Assembly: GCA_034190085.1 (NCBI GenBank) | Contig: JAXHTS010000051.1 | Span: 1 to 43,649 of the forward strand | Source of the DNA: Spirochaetota bacterium | GTDB taxonomy: Bacteria; Spirochaetota; UBA4802; JAFGDQ01 | Direction: 5' to 3' | DNA: 43,649 nucleotides | Shown: positions 18,271 to 26,778 of the stretch, in pieces | Position numbering within the stretch: the first letter of the stretch is position 1 | Layout: each line of letters starts with the position of its first letter | Position numbers and translations under genes: made by a program | The notes under the pieces: model-generated | Told to the model about the DNA's origin: nothing | What the model saw: the letters and a program-made list of their open reading frames with translations, nothing else | Databases searched by the model: none

Positions 18271-19626
18271 CTACTCCCATTTTATCTCTTTGCCCATCTC
18301 AATAATATTTGAAATTAAAATATCAATTCCATTTGTAATAATATCGTAGGCATTACTCAATGGCGGGCTGAAAATCGTTTCGTATTGTGATATCTTTGCT
18401 AAAGGAATTTCTTCACCTACCATTAATATTATCCTTTCTCCAATTCTACTGACCTCCCGTGGCCCGATCAATTGTGCACCGATAAGCGTCTGTTTTTCAG
18501 GATCCGCAAATAGCTTGATCCTGATATCCTCTCCATTGAACATTTTTTTCCTTGTTTTACTTGTTCTCTTCACAGAAATAGCATCCAATCCTTCTTCGCT
18601 GGATTTTCGTTCTGTTAAGCCCACTGAGACCACAGTCTTTCCAAATATCTCAGCGCCGAATGTATGCAAAGCACCTGCAAAAGGGACAACATTACCAAAA
18701 TGTATATTCCTTGCGATAACCCTGCCATTTCTGTTAGAATTTGTCGCCAAGCCGTTAATAAATTTTTTACCGCTCAGCATATGCCAACCTTCAACGCAGT
18801 CTCCTGCGGCATAGATGGATGGATCAGATGTCTGAAGATACTTATTTACCTCAATGCCCCCTGTTTTCCCTATCTTCAAACCCGCGTTCATTGCAAGATC
18901 TGTATCTGGAACGATGCCTTTGGATATGAACGCCCAGTCTGCTTCAATTAGTTTATCGCCTGAAAGGAATATTTTCACATTTTCATCAGTTAAAATCGCT
19001 TTTTTTATAGAAGTTGAAAGATAAAGTGATACGCCTGCGTTAATAATATCCGGCTCAAGCCATTTTGCCATATCAGGATCAAGCTGTTGAGATAAAATAT
19101 TCTCAGATGAGACTATAATAGAGACTTGAGAATAACTCTTTTTGATAAGCGTCTCTGCCATTTCAAGTCCAACTACCCCTCCTCCAATAATAACAGCGCT
19201 TTTCCCAATGGGCAAAATAGATTCTATCTGTTTAGCACTTTTTAAATCTGAAATCAGCGATAAAACTCTCTCACCCTTGAATCCGGGTACTGGCGGCATT
19301 TTGCTCTTAGCGCCTGTATTGATAAGGAGAATATCATAGGATATCTCCTCTCCATCTACCATAATAATCTTTCTTTCTCTATCAATAGTCTCAACATTCC
19401 TTTGAGTATAAAGTCCAATTTTTTTTGATGCAAACCATTCAAGATTTGCGTAAAACATCTCATCAAATGTTAAAACATTTCTTAAAAAAAAGGGTTGTTC
19501 GCATGGAGTATAAGCGGTTCTCTCCCTTCGTGTATAAATATCGATCTGGGCATGATTCCTCAATAATCTAAGTGTATTCGCGCATACAATTGAGGCTCCT
19601 CCTCCTCCAACCATTATTATCTTCAT
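18271..19626 (-). CDS. FAD/NAD(P)-dependent disulfide reductase, CoA-disulfide-reductase or NADH-oxidase type
   Basis: 451 residues from the ATG at 19626, which has AGAGG six bases upstream; a longer upstream frame exists but would add a tail without SD support. An N-terminal FAD Rossmann motif (MVGGGGASIVCANTL) and a second, NAD(P)-binding one (AVIIGGGVVGLEMAETL) are clear. AYTPCEQPFF carries the single redox cysteine (Cys42) of the CoADR/Nox/Npr group. IYAAGDCVEG is the FAD-binding Asp motif. It may reduce CoA disulfide or related low-molecular thiols, polysulfide, or oxygen. It is not part of an obvious operon. Confidence 0.87.
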   Translation of the reverse strand: MKIIMVGGGGASIVCANTLRLLRNHAQIDIYTRRERTAYTPCEQPFFLRNVLTFDEMFYANLEWFASKKIGLYTQRNVETIDRERKIIMVDGEEISYDILLINTGAKSKMPPVPGFKGERVLSLISDLKSAKQIESILPIGKSAVIIGGGVVGLEMAETLIKKSYSQVSIIVSSENILSQQLDPDMAKWLEPDIINAGVSLYLSTSIKKAILTDENVKIFLSGDKLIEADWAFISKGIVPDTDLAMNAGLKIGKTGGIEVNKYLQTSDPSIYAAGDCVEGWHMLSGKKFINGLATNSNRNGRVIARNIHFGNVVPFAGALHTFGAEIFGKTVVSVGLTERKSSEEGLDAISVKRTSKTRKKMFNGEDIRIKLFADPEKQTLIGAQLIGPREVSRIGERIILMVGEEIPLAKISQYETIFSPPLSNAYDIITNGIDILISNIIEMGKEIKWE

Positions 19627-19770
19627 TTTATTCCTCTTTTTATTAATTGTTAAAGCTCTTTCGGAAATATTGAAAATATGCTTCATGTACCACAATGACT
19701 CCTTTGCTGCGAAGCTCCATATCTTGTTGTAGCTATCTCGACCAAGAATATCTTTTTAAGAAAAAGCGCT

Positions 19771-20361
19771 TCATGTTGATAGATTTTGTAATGCAGTCTT
19801 GATTACCATTTCAATAGGTATTTCCGGGGTCTCTTTTAAAATTGCTTCAACAACTTTTGTTGATTTTGATTCCTCAAATCCTAATGAAACAAGGGCTTCA
19901 ATTGCATCATTTCTAAGTGAGGGTTTAGATGGGGCGGTGAGGGAGGAGTCTTCCAGTTTTTTCATCCTTCTCTTTAGTTCAAATACCAACTTTTCTGCCT
20001 TATTTTTCCCCACACCTGGAATTTTTGTAAGTAAAGCAGCATTATCGCTTCTAACTGCTTGAATAAGCATATCTGTATCTATTCCGGATAATATTGATAG
20101 CGCCATAATAGGGCCGATTCCGCTAATACTTAATAGTATTGAAAATAGTGTCTTCTCCTCTACGGTAAAAAAACCAAATAATCGAAACTGGTCCTCTCTA
20201 TGAAGGGTATAAACATGAAGGAGAATCTCATCCATGTTGTGATTATGTATTTTCTCATAGGTGGTAAAGGGTATAGATAGTTGATAACCAACCCCATTAA
20301 CATCAAGAACCAATTCAGTCGGTTTAATCTCGTTAATAATGCCCTTTAATTTTGCTATCAT
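19771..20361 (-). CDS. ruvA: Holliday junction branch-migration protein RuvA
   Basis: 196 residues, normal size. RuvA tetramers bind four-way junctions and load the RuvB motor. The N-terminal OB domain (MIAKLKGIINEIKPTELVLDV) is followed by the HhH pair, seen as LLSISGIGPIMALSIL and LLTKIPGVGKNKAEKLVFEL, and a C-terminal RuvB-binding domain (DAIEALVSLGFEESKSTKV). It lies about 120 bases downstream of ruvC; ruvB is not nearby. Confidence 0.96.
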   Translation of the reverse strand: MIAKLKGIINEIKPTELVLDVNGVGYQLSIPFTTYEKIHNHNMDEILLHVYTLHREDQFRLFGFFTVEEKTLFSILLSISGIGPIMALSILSGIDTDMLIQAVRSDNAALLTKIPGVGKNKAEKLVFELKRRMKKLEDSSLTAPSKPSLRNDAIEALVSLGFEESKSTKVVEAILKETPEIPIEMVIKTALQNLST

Positions 20362-20481
20362 AGTATAAATCCTATGAGGATTTTAGCCTAACAAGGATAG
20401 GGGAATATTGATTATTGATAAAGATTTACCAAGGATGATGTAATTATATTAAATGTGTGAATTTGAAATTCTTTTATTAGT

Positions 20482-20967
20482 CTAATGGATTACATTTCTT
20501 CTGTTATTTCCAAAATTAAAGGAATGGCAAGCTGCAATAGCGAGAGCATCGGCTGCATCATCAGGCTCTGGTAACTCCTCTATTCTGAATATCTTCATAA
20601 CCATCTTTTGCATCTGCTCTTTTGTGGCGCGGCCATAACCTGTTAATGCATGTTTTATTTGAGATGGGCTGTATTCTGAGTATTCTATCCCCAAAAGTCT
20701 GGTCGTAAGCATAATTACTCCAATGCATTTGGCAACATCCATGGCAGTCTTAGTATTTTTTGAAAAATATAACCTTTCAACCGCCATGCAATCAGGTTGC
20801 AATCTCTCTATTATTTCAATGATGTCAACATGTATTCTAAGCAGTCTTTGAGCAATATCATCATCTTTACTGGTTTGAATAGCTCCATATTCAATGATCC
20901 TCAGGTTGTGTTCAATTATTGCCCAACCGAGTGTGCCAAATCCTGGATCAATACCCAATATTCTCAC
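20482..20967 (-). CDS. ruvC: Holliday junction resolvase RuvC
   Basis: 161 residues. The four acidic catalytic residues are present: Asp7 (GIDPGFGTLGWA), Glu64 (AVERLYF), Asp137 and Asp140 (PDDAADALAIA). It cuts symmetric strands of Holliday junctions. Its ATG overlaps the TGA of yebC by four bases, so both are read from one mRNA, the common yebC-ruvC-ruvA arrangement. Confidence 0.97.
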   Translation of the reverse strand: MRILGIDPGFGTLGWAIIEHNLRIIEYGAIQTSKDDDIAQRLLRIHVDIIEIIERLQPDCMAVERLYFSKNTKTAMDVAKCIGVIMLTTRLLGIEYSEYSPSQIKHALTGYGRATKEQMQKMVMKIFRIEELPEPDDAADALAIAACHSFNFGNNRRNVIH

Positions 20968-21719
20968 TGTTCCTCGCTTATTTTTGTCATGATTTCATCC
21001 GGGATATCATAATTTGAATAGATATGCTGCACATCTTCAAGGTCTTCAAGCTCGCCGATTAGCTTAAGGCATTGTGAAGCCTTTTTTTCATCCAATTTTG
21101 TTAGGCTTTGCGGTATATGAGTGATCTCACTAAGTGTTGTCTTGATGTTATTCTCGTGTACAATTTCATATATATCATTGTAATTATCTGGGGGTGTGAT
21201 TATAATAATATTATCATCCTCTCTTTTTATATCGTCCACTCCGTGATCTATGAGTAGTTCCATAATCTCATCTTCAGTGGAATCCTCGCCATCAATAATT
21301 ATTAATCCCTTTCTTTCAAAAATGTAGGATACGCATCCCGTTTCACCGAGATTCCCTCCACCCTTTGAGAACAGAGACCTGATGTTTGGCGTTGTTCTAT
21401 TCCTGTTATCGGTTAAACAATCAATCATTATGGCAACCCCGCCGGGACCATATCCCTCATACCTTATCTCCTGGTAATTTGTGCCCTCAACGCCTCCGAT
21501 TCCCTTTTTAATCGCTCTCTCAATATTATCGGAAGGCATATTATTCTCCCTTGCCTTTGCAACAGCAGTTCGGAGTCTTGGATTGGAGTTTATATCCTCA
21601 CCTCCGTTTCTGGCAGAAACGGTTATTTCGCGTGATAATTTTGAAAATATTGCGCCCCTCTTGGAATCGATGGCGCCCTTCTTCCTCTTAATTGTAGACC
21701 ATTTGGAGTGTCCTGACAT
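20964..21719 (-). CDS. yebC: YebC/PmpR-family protein
   Basis: 251 residues. The start MSGHSKWSTIKRKKGAIDSKR is the family signature, followed by NMPSDNIERAIKKG and YEGYGPGGVAIMIDCLTDNRNRT. YebC proteins were long treated as transcription regulators; recent work places bacterial YebC2-type members at the ribosome, relieving stalling, so the molecular role here is open. Directly upstream of ruvC with a four-base overlap. Confidence 0.95.
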   Translation of the reverse strand: MSGHSKWSTIKRKKGAIDSKRGAIFSKLSREITVSARNGGEDINSNPRLRTAVAKARENNMPSDNIERAIKKGIGGVEGTNYQEIRYEGYGPGGVAIMIDCLTDNRNRTTPNIRSLFSKGGGNLGETGCVSYIFERKGLIIIDGEDSTEDEIMELLIDHGVDDIKREDDNIIIITPPDNYNDIYEIVHENNIKTTLSEITHIPQSLTKLDEKKASQCLKLIGELEDLEDVQHIYSNYDIPDEIMTKISEEQ

Positions 21720-21824
21720 ATTTTACTCCTCTCAATTAATAAACAGATTTGATTCTAATTGTGGACGAAGATAAGTTATTAATCTAGTATTCTCAAGTTT
21801 ATCAATTATAACGCTATCAATAGT

Positions 21825-23111
21825 CTAATAACCTCTCTTTATTTTCAACTGTATTTTTTTTATCCTTTCCCTTGCAGCTTCAGAATTATAATTCAATGAG
21901 ACAGCATCCCTGTAAAACTTAATTGCATCATTCAAATTTCCAACATTTTCATAAATTCGCGCTAAGTTCCATCTAACCTTGCCTGCATTCAGCTTTTTAT
22001 ACTGGTATTCAATTTCCCTATTAGCCAATTCAATCTCCCCCTTTTTTTCTCTGAGGAGATTATATTCTTCATATTTATCATTTTCCCTTGTCTTGATTAT
22101 TAAGGATTTTATATTATTTATTCGATTTTCAATATTTTGAGCCTCCTTTGCACTCTGTTCCATCTTAGATTTAATCATATCCTGATATTTAATGGTTTCA
22201 AGATAATATCCGGCAGCCTCTTCAAACTCCAACTCCTTCATGTAGATATTACCCTTATATTCATTGGCTTTTGATCTTCGAAAAACGCTGTTTTCTGGTA
22301 GGAATTCTAATGATCTATTAAAGCATTCCATAGCAAGGTTAAAATCGCCAATCCTTTTATAGGCAAGATACCCTAGGGCAAAGAATATATATCCGTCGTC
22401 ATCCTTTTGGGTAATGTATTTCTTATAATACTTTACTGTTTCAAGATACCTTCCAATATCCTCATTTAGATTCGCTATCATCAAATAGAGTTTCAGATCA
22501 ATTGCTGTATCGCCCATTGATTGGATATATCTTTCTAAATGATAGATAGCCTTTTTATTCTCACCTGTTCCATATAGAGCCTTCCCAAGTTCAAGGGAAT
22601 AATTAAAATTGCTAGGTTTTAATGTATATGCCGTTTCAAGTGAATCCAAATATGCTTTATAGTGATTATTGTTACGATAAACCTGTGAAATCTCGTAAAA
22701 TATGACATCATCCTTATTAAACTCAATGGACTTAAACCTTAGAGCCTGATAATAGTGATTCAATGCAGTGCTATATTCTGAGAGCTTGGAGTGACACCTT
22801 GCTGAGTATAGATGAAGTTGGAAGAGCCTATCGTTTTTCTCAATAAAGAACATCTTTGCCCTTCTTGTTCTAAAAAGCTCATTTAGATCCATGCCTTCTT
22901 CTATCTTCTTTATTGCAATAACGTCCAGTGGTACTCTCTTGTCATGAACCCTTTTGCTGTATATAAGATTTATTTCACCTTTCAGTATTTGAAGAGCTTT
23001 TTTATACTCACTATTATTATAATATGTAATATAGTCATTCTTATCTGATTGCTGGGCAAATAGGGCTGATAGGGATATGAATAATATAATGGTTATTATT
23101 GGGATTTTCAT
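21825..23111 (-). CDS. Secreted TPR-repeat protein
   Basis: 428 residues with a clear signal peptide (MKIPIITIILFISLSALFA, probable cut before QQ). At least six TPR-like helical repeats follow, for example LHLYSARCHSKLSEYSTALN, YFFALGYLAYKRIGDFNLAM-type segments near the middle and RWNLARIYENVGNLNDAIKF near the C-terminus. Residues about 320-375 form a charged helix, possibly coiled coil. A periplasmic scaffold or envelope-assembly role is likely, but no specific function can be named. It sits between yebC and pth with gaps on both sides. Confidence 0.7.
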   Translation of the reverse strand: MKIPIITIILFISLSALFAQQSDKNDYITYYNNSEYKKALQILKGEINLIYSKRVHDKRVPLDVIAIKKIEEGMDLNELFRTRRAKMFFIEKNDRLFQLHLYSARCHSKLSEYSTALNHYYQALRFKSIEFNKDDVIFYEISQVYRNNNHYKAYLDSLETAYTLKPSNFNYSLELGKALYGTGENKKAIYHLERYIQSMGDTAIDLKLYLMIANLNEDIGRYLETVKYYKKYITQKDDDGYIFFALGYLAYKRIGDFNLAMECFNRSLEFLPENSVFRRSKANEYKGNIYMKELEFEEAAGYYLETIKYQDMIKSKMEQSAKEAQNIENRINNIKSLIIKTRENDKYEEYNLLREKKGEIELANREIEYQYKKLNAGKVRWNLARIYENVGNLNDAIKFYRDAVSLNYNSEAARERIKKIQLKIKRGY

Positions 23112-23509
23112 TATTCTCCAGAATAATTCAGGATAGTGTATTAAATCGATGAGTCTTACCTCAATAACTAAAGGGATTGATGAGAGTATGACATCTCTTT
23201 AGTTATATCGGATAGAGAGTATCTATCCCTTTATTATTTTGGATTGAGAGCTTTTTGAAAGAAGTAACCTGGATGCTGTATAGTCATAGGAGCAGTAGAA
23301 TATATGGATTAGAATCTACGAATCGGCAACTATAATGATAATATAATTGGCCTCTATCACTGAAGTTTGAAGGAAAGGACAGCTAAATCCCATCATATTA
23401 TACATATTGATCTCCTGTCTAGGTTAAAGCGTTTGCCTTGATGGGGTCAAGGGAAATATTTTTGGGTTCTTATATAAATAAAGTTGGTGATGTGCGGTTT
23501 AATGAATTT
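23112..23509. other. Intergenic region with two inverted repeats
   Basis: About 400 bases without a gene. A 14-pair stem (one G-T pair) occupies 23164-23177 and 23193-23206. A smaller hairpin CCTTGA-TGGGG-TCAAGG lies at 23436-23452, about 57 bases past the end of pth in its direction of transcription. Neither is followed by a T run on either strand, so they are not standard terminators. Confidence 0.45.
23164..23206. repeat. 14-bp inverted repeat upstream of the TPR gene
   Basis: ATAACTAAAGGGAT pairs with ATCTCTTTAGTTAT around a 15-base loop, all Watson-Crick but for one G-T. It lies about 55 bases upstream of the TPR gene start and could be an operator or a leader hairpin. No T run follows. 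Confidence 0.55.
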
Positions 23510-24124
23510 TTATGTAGGAATCCGAATCTTCCTTACCTTTCTTTTGATTATCTTTGGCGCTCCTTCAGGATTATACTTGTTTTGAACAGTTTCAACATTA
23601 TACTTAATTAACATTTTCACAGCTTTTTCAGCCTTATTCAAAACGTCAATCAATATAAGATTTTCCTCATCAGTAAAATCCTTCATTAAATACTCCTCTA
23701 AACTCATACCCTCTGGGGGGTAGCCTACACCAACCCTAACCTTGACAAACCTATCAGACTTTAAGGCCTTTGTCATAGAGTCAATGCTTGGATGACTAAA
23801 AGCAGATAGAATATAATCTATACGTAGTTCACCTAAGGGAAGTGATGTATCTTCAATGATTGAGATAATATCTCGGACATTTATTCTGACAAAGGATGCA
23901 ATGTATAAGACTGATTCTCCTATAAGATTAATAAATGTCTGGGGTTTTAGTAAAATTACTTCACAATTATTGATATCACCTCTTCCGATTAGGGATTTCT
24001 TCTTTCGTACTTTAACTTCAACATTTTCGTTATTCGCGATTATATCTATTACTTTAAACCCAATATTTTGTCTGTTATTAAGATATTTTTCCCCAGGATT
24101 CCCACAACCAATTATTAGTTTCAA
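23510..24124 (-). CDS. pth: Peptidyl-tRNA hydrolase homologue with degenerate active site
   Basis: 204 residues, normal length for Pth, and in the conserved slot after rplY. Kept: GCGNPGEKYLNN with the family Asn, and LLKPQTFINLIGESV. Lost: the catalytic His of the TRHN motif is Gln19 here (NRQNIGF). The usual DDLDLP loop reads EDTSLPLGELR, and the GGHNGLKS block reads SAFSHPSIDSM. Known Pth chemistry depends on that His and a nearby Asp, so hydrolysis of peptidyl-tRNA is doubtful. It could be a pseudoenzyme that still binds tRNA, or a very divergent active form. The frame is intact, so this is not a simple pseudogene. Confidence 0.85.
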   Translation of the reverse strand: MKLIIGCGNPGEKYLNNRQNIGFKVIDIIANNENVEVKVRKKKSLIGRGDINNCEVILLKPQTFINLIGESVLYIASFVRINVRDIISIIEDTSLPLGELRIDYILSAFSHPSIDSMTKALKSDRFVKVRVGVGYPPEGMSLEEYLMKDFTDEENLILIDVLNKAEKAVKMLIKYNVETVQNKYNPEGAPKIIKRKVRKIRIPT

Positions 24125-24176
24125 ATATCTATTCTCCCTCCCTTTATCAAAATATTATAAAGAAAGAAAAATCTTA

Positions 24177-24854
24177 TTACTCTTTTGACTCCTGATCTTT
24201 GTCTCCCTTCTTTGGCTCTTCTACCACCGCATCTTCTTCTCCCGCTGCTTTAACCTCTTCTTCCACTTCTTCCACAACTTCTTCCTCAATCTTATGAGGA
24301 GCAAGAAGTGTAACAATAACCCTATCACAAGCTTGTAGAAATTGTATAGTGTCCGGAAATTGGATATCCTCAATATGTATAGAGTCGCCTATTTGGAGAT
24401 CTGTTACATCAATTGGAATTTTTTCAGGCATGTCCACTGGCAGACATTCAACTTCTAGTTCCCGTTCCAATAACTCAAGTATTCCACCCATTTTGACGCC
24501 TGCTGCTGTACCATTAATTTCTATTGGCACCATTGTGTGAATCTTCTCTCCCTCTTTGACCTTGTAAAAGTCAAGATGTAACAGATTGTCAGTAATGGGA
24601 TCTCGTTGATAATCCTTTATAAAGACCTGATGAGTAGAATCCTCTTCCTTATTTATTATGTTCAGATCTATAAGAACGCTTTCTGAGATTCTTTTTTTAA
24701 ATAGCTTTAGAAAATCCTTTTTCTGCACCTTGATAGCCTCAGATATGCCGTGTGAATATATCACAGCAGGAATGTACCCTATATCCCTCAACCTGTGACA
24801 GGCATTCTTGCCCCTCTCTGTTCTTATCTCTACATTTAAACTATAGTCCTGCAT
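24177..24854 (-). CDS. rplY: 50S ribosomal protein L25, general-stress (CTC/TL5) form
   Basis: 225 residues. The N-terminal L25 domain (about 1-95) binds 5S rRNA: RTERGKNACHRLRDIGYIPAV, FIKDYQRDPITDNLLHLDFY. A C-terminal CTC beta domain follows (VPIEINGTAAGVKMGGILEL, LEVECLPVDMPEKIPIDV). The tail from about residue 188 is highly acidic (EEEVVEEVEEEVKAAGEE). The order glmU-ctc-pth is widely conserved in bacteria, and all three run in the same direction here. Confidence 0.96.
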   Translation of the reverse strand: MQDYSLNVEIRTERGKNACHRLRDIGYIPAVIYSHGISEAIKVQKKDFLKLFKKRISESVLIDLNIINKEEDSTHQVFIKDYQRDPITDNLLHLDFYKVKEGEKIHTMVPIEINGTAAGVKMGGILELLERELEVECLPVDMPEKIPIDVTDLQIGDSIHIEDIQFPDTIQFLQACDRVIVTLLAPHKIEEEVVEEVEEEVKAAGEEDAVVEEPKKGDKDQESKE

Positions 24855-24912
24855 TTTTTCTCCTTATTCATTATTATCATTGATATAGTAAACATAAACG
24901 CAATAGATGTTA

Positions 24913-25635
24913 TTATGCCATCTTTAAATAGTTCCCAAGACTTGAGAGTTCTTCCTGTGAATTTATTCCACTTCCTTCCATGAAGTCATTGAGAAGAATC
25001 CTTCCAATTGAATATCCCGATGACTTTATATAATCAAAAACATCTGGAAGATAATACTCACCCTGTGCATTATCTGTATTTATTGTCTTTAATCCTGCAA
25101 AAAGAAGATCTTTATCAAATGCATAGGTCCCGGAATTTACTTCTTTTATTCGCTTCTCCTCCAGGTTTGCATCCCTCTCTTCAATTATTTTATTAACATT
25201 ACCCCTTTCATCCGTAATAATCCTTCCATAACCTCTAGGATTGTCCATTATCATCGTAAGCACAGTTGCCATTATTCCATCTTTTTGAAATTCTTCCTGT
25301 AAACGCTTAAAGGTTGAGGGCTTAATTAATGGAACATCGCCACAAGCAAGTACAATCGGTCCATGATAATCATTTAAGGAACTCTCAACCTGCATCACAG
25401 CATGCCCTGTCCCGAGTTGATCATGCTGCCAAACATATTCAACTGAATTGCCTAACGTCTCAATTACCATTTTCCCCTTGTAGCCCACAACTGTTATTAT
25501 ATCATTGATTCCTGAATTACGTAAACTCTCAATTACATAGAGTATTAGTGGTTTTCCACATAGGGGGTGAAGCACCTTCGGGAGATCTGATTTCATTCGA
25601 ACTCCCTTACCAGCGGCTAGTACTATAGCTTTTAT
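24913..25635 (-). CDS. glmU: GlmU-like UDP-GlcNAc pyrophosphorylase domain (no acetyltransferase), AUA start
   Basis: 240 residues. The nucleotide-binding loop AIVLAAGKGVRMKSDLPK is followed by VLHPLCGKPL, a GTGHAVM block and the metal-binding ACGDVPL, all as in GlmU N-terminal domains. The left-handed beta-helix acetyltransferase half is absent, so it can only make the UDP-sugar (from GlcNAc-1-P or a similar sugar phosphate). The first ATG (25596) would cut off the loop. In frame upstream there is no ATG, GTG or TTG before a stop; AAGGAG (25643-25648) lies exactly seven bases ahead of an ATA codon at 25633-25635, which I take as the start. Directly follows tRNA-Gln. Confidence 0.85.
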   Translation of the reverse strand: MKAIVLAAGKGVRMKSDLPKVLHPLCGKPLILYVIESLRNSGINDIITVVGYKGKMVIETLGNSVEYVWQHDQLGTGHAVMQVESSLNDYHGPIVLACGDVPLIKPSTFKRLQEEFQKDGIMATVLTMIMDNPRGYGRIITDERGNVNKIIEERDANLEEKRIKEVNSGTYAFDKDLLFAGLKTINTDNAQGEYYLPDVFDYIKSSGYSIGRILLNDFMEGSGINSQEELSSLGNYLKMA

Positions 25636-25648
25636 ATTATATCTCCTT
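25633..25648 (-). promoter_or_regulatory. Ribosome-binding site and AUA initiation codon of the glmU-like gene
   Basis: On the minus strand AAGGAG, seven bases, then ATA AAA GCT. Spacing is ideal, and the frame gives the conserved KAIVLAAGKG start of the family. No standard start codon is in frame between here and the upstream stop. A point mutation or sequencing error turning ATG into ATA is the alternative. Confidence 0.6.
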
Positions 25649-25665
25649 AGGTTATGTTAGTCATC

Positions 25666-25736
25666 TGAGGTGCCAGGATTCGAACCTGGGAGTGCCGAGA
25701 CCAAAACCCGGTGCCTTACCGCTTGGCTACACCTCA
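25666..25736 (-). tRNA. tRNA-Gln (anticodon TTG)
   Basis: 71 bases folding as a cloverleaf: acceptor TGAGGTG with CACCTCA, D arm GCCAAGCGGTAAGGC, anticodon arm CCGGG-TTTTGGT-CTCGG, T arm CCAGG-TTCGAAT-CCTGG. The loop TTTTGGT puts TTG at the anticodon, reading CAA (and CAG by wobble). No encoded CCA. It lies between ispE and the glmU-like gene, same strand, probably co-transcribed and released by RNase processing. Confidence 0.95.
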
Positions 25737-25872
25737 ATGGCGATAATACTAAAATTATTAGTTTCTATAATCATCTGCAAGAAGGGGATAAAACCTTACT
25801 TGAAGTATATATTAGTTATTAGCAATCTATTCTATTTCAGATTCAAGATGAAGTATTTAACATCAATCAAAT

Positions 25873-26778
25873 CTAACAAAATTTTGTGATACATGCCTCT
25901 CGTCCTATTTTCCTTAAGCTTCTCTCAGATAACTCAGCCTTATGATAATCGCGAAACAATGCTATAAGGCTTGATCCACTTCCGGTCATGGTAACATAGT
26001 CTGGGTTATTGCTCATAATCTCTTCTTTTATTACTCTGATCTCAGGGTATTTTTCAAAGACTGGCTTTTCAAAATCATTTAATAATACTGGTTTAATATA
26101 ATCTAAATTGTAATTTCTGATACCTTCGAGGATTATCAGCCGTTTGTCATCTAATTTTTCTTTATTATATGGCAATTTATGAGTTCTACCTAATGCCAAA
26201 TAGGCACTCCTTGTATCCACATGTATGCCCGTGTTTACGAAAAGTACAGAATTACTCAAGCCCCCTTGGATCTTCTCTATCTTTTCGCCTATCCCTTCAC
26301 ATATTGCAAATCCTCCAGTGAGGCAATAGGGGACATCAGCGCCTAATTCTAATCCAATTTTAAGTAAATCACTCTCATCAATCCCTTGAAAATAATCATT
26401 CAATAATCTTAATATTGCCGCAGCATCACTGCTTCCACCTCCAAAACCTGCCCCAGCAGGTATATTCTTTTCAATCGATACTGATATTCGACCCTTCCTC
26501 CCAATTCTATTTAAATATAATTCAACTGATCTTGATATTAGATTTTCCTTCTCTGATATCGAATGAATTACATTTTCATGCCTTCCTCCATCAGGGATTA
26601 TCTTTATTAATCCTTCCAGATTTGGATTAGTAAAGATATCAATTATGTTCAGTTTTAAAAGATCAAATATATCTATATTAGCATTGAGGCTAAAAATGTT
26701 ATGAAAACCATCTATCCTCCTGTTTAGGACCTGGAGGTGCAAATTTACTTTTGCATAGGCTTTAGATATAAGTTCCAA
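25873..26778 (-). CDS. ispE: 4-diphosphocytidyl-2-C-methyl-D-erythritol kinase
   Basis: 301 residues, GHMP kinase. IspE phosphorylates CDP-ME in the MEP pathway for isoprenoids. Seen: N-terminal SKAYAKVNLHLQVLNRRIDGFHN with the catalytic Lys, the ATP loop PAGAGFGGGSSDAAA, LGADVPYCLTGG with the catalytic Asp, and the C-terminal VTMTGSGSSLIALF. First gene of the ispE - tRNA-Gln - glmU-like - rplY - pth run. Confidence 0.96.
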   Translation of the reverse strand: MELISKAYAKVNLHLQVLNRRIDGFHNIFSLNANIDIFDLLKLNIIDIFTNPNLEGLIKIIPDGGRHENVIHSISEKENLISRSVELYLNRIGRKGRISVSIEKNIPAGAGFGGGSSDAAAILRLLNDYFQGIDESDLLKIGLELGADVPYCLTGGFAICEGIGEKIEKIQGGLSNSVLFVNTGIHVDTRSAYLALGRTHKLPYNKEKLDDKRLIILEGIRNYNLDYIKPVLLNDFEKPVFEKYPEIRVIKEEIMSNNPDYVTMTGSGSSLIALFRDYHKAELSERSLRKIGREACITKFC

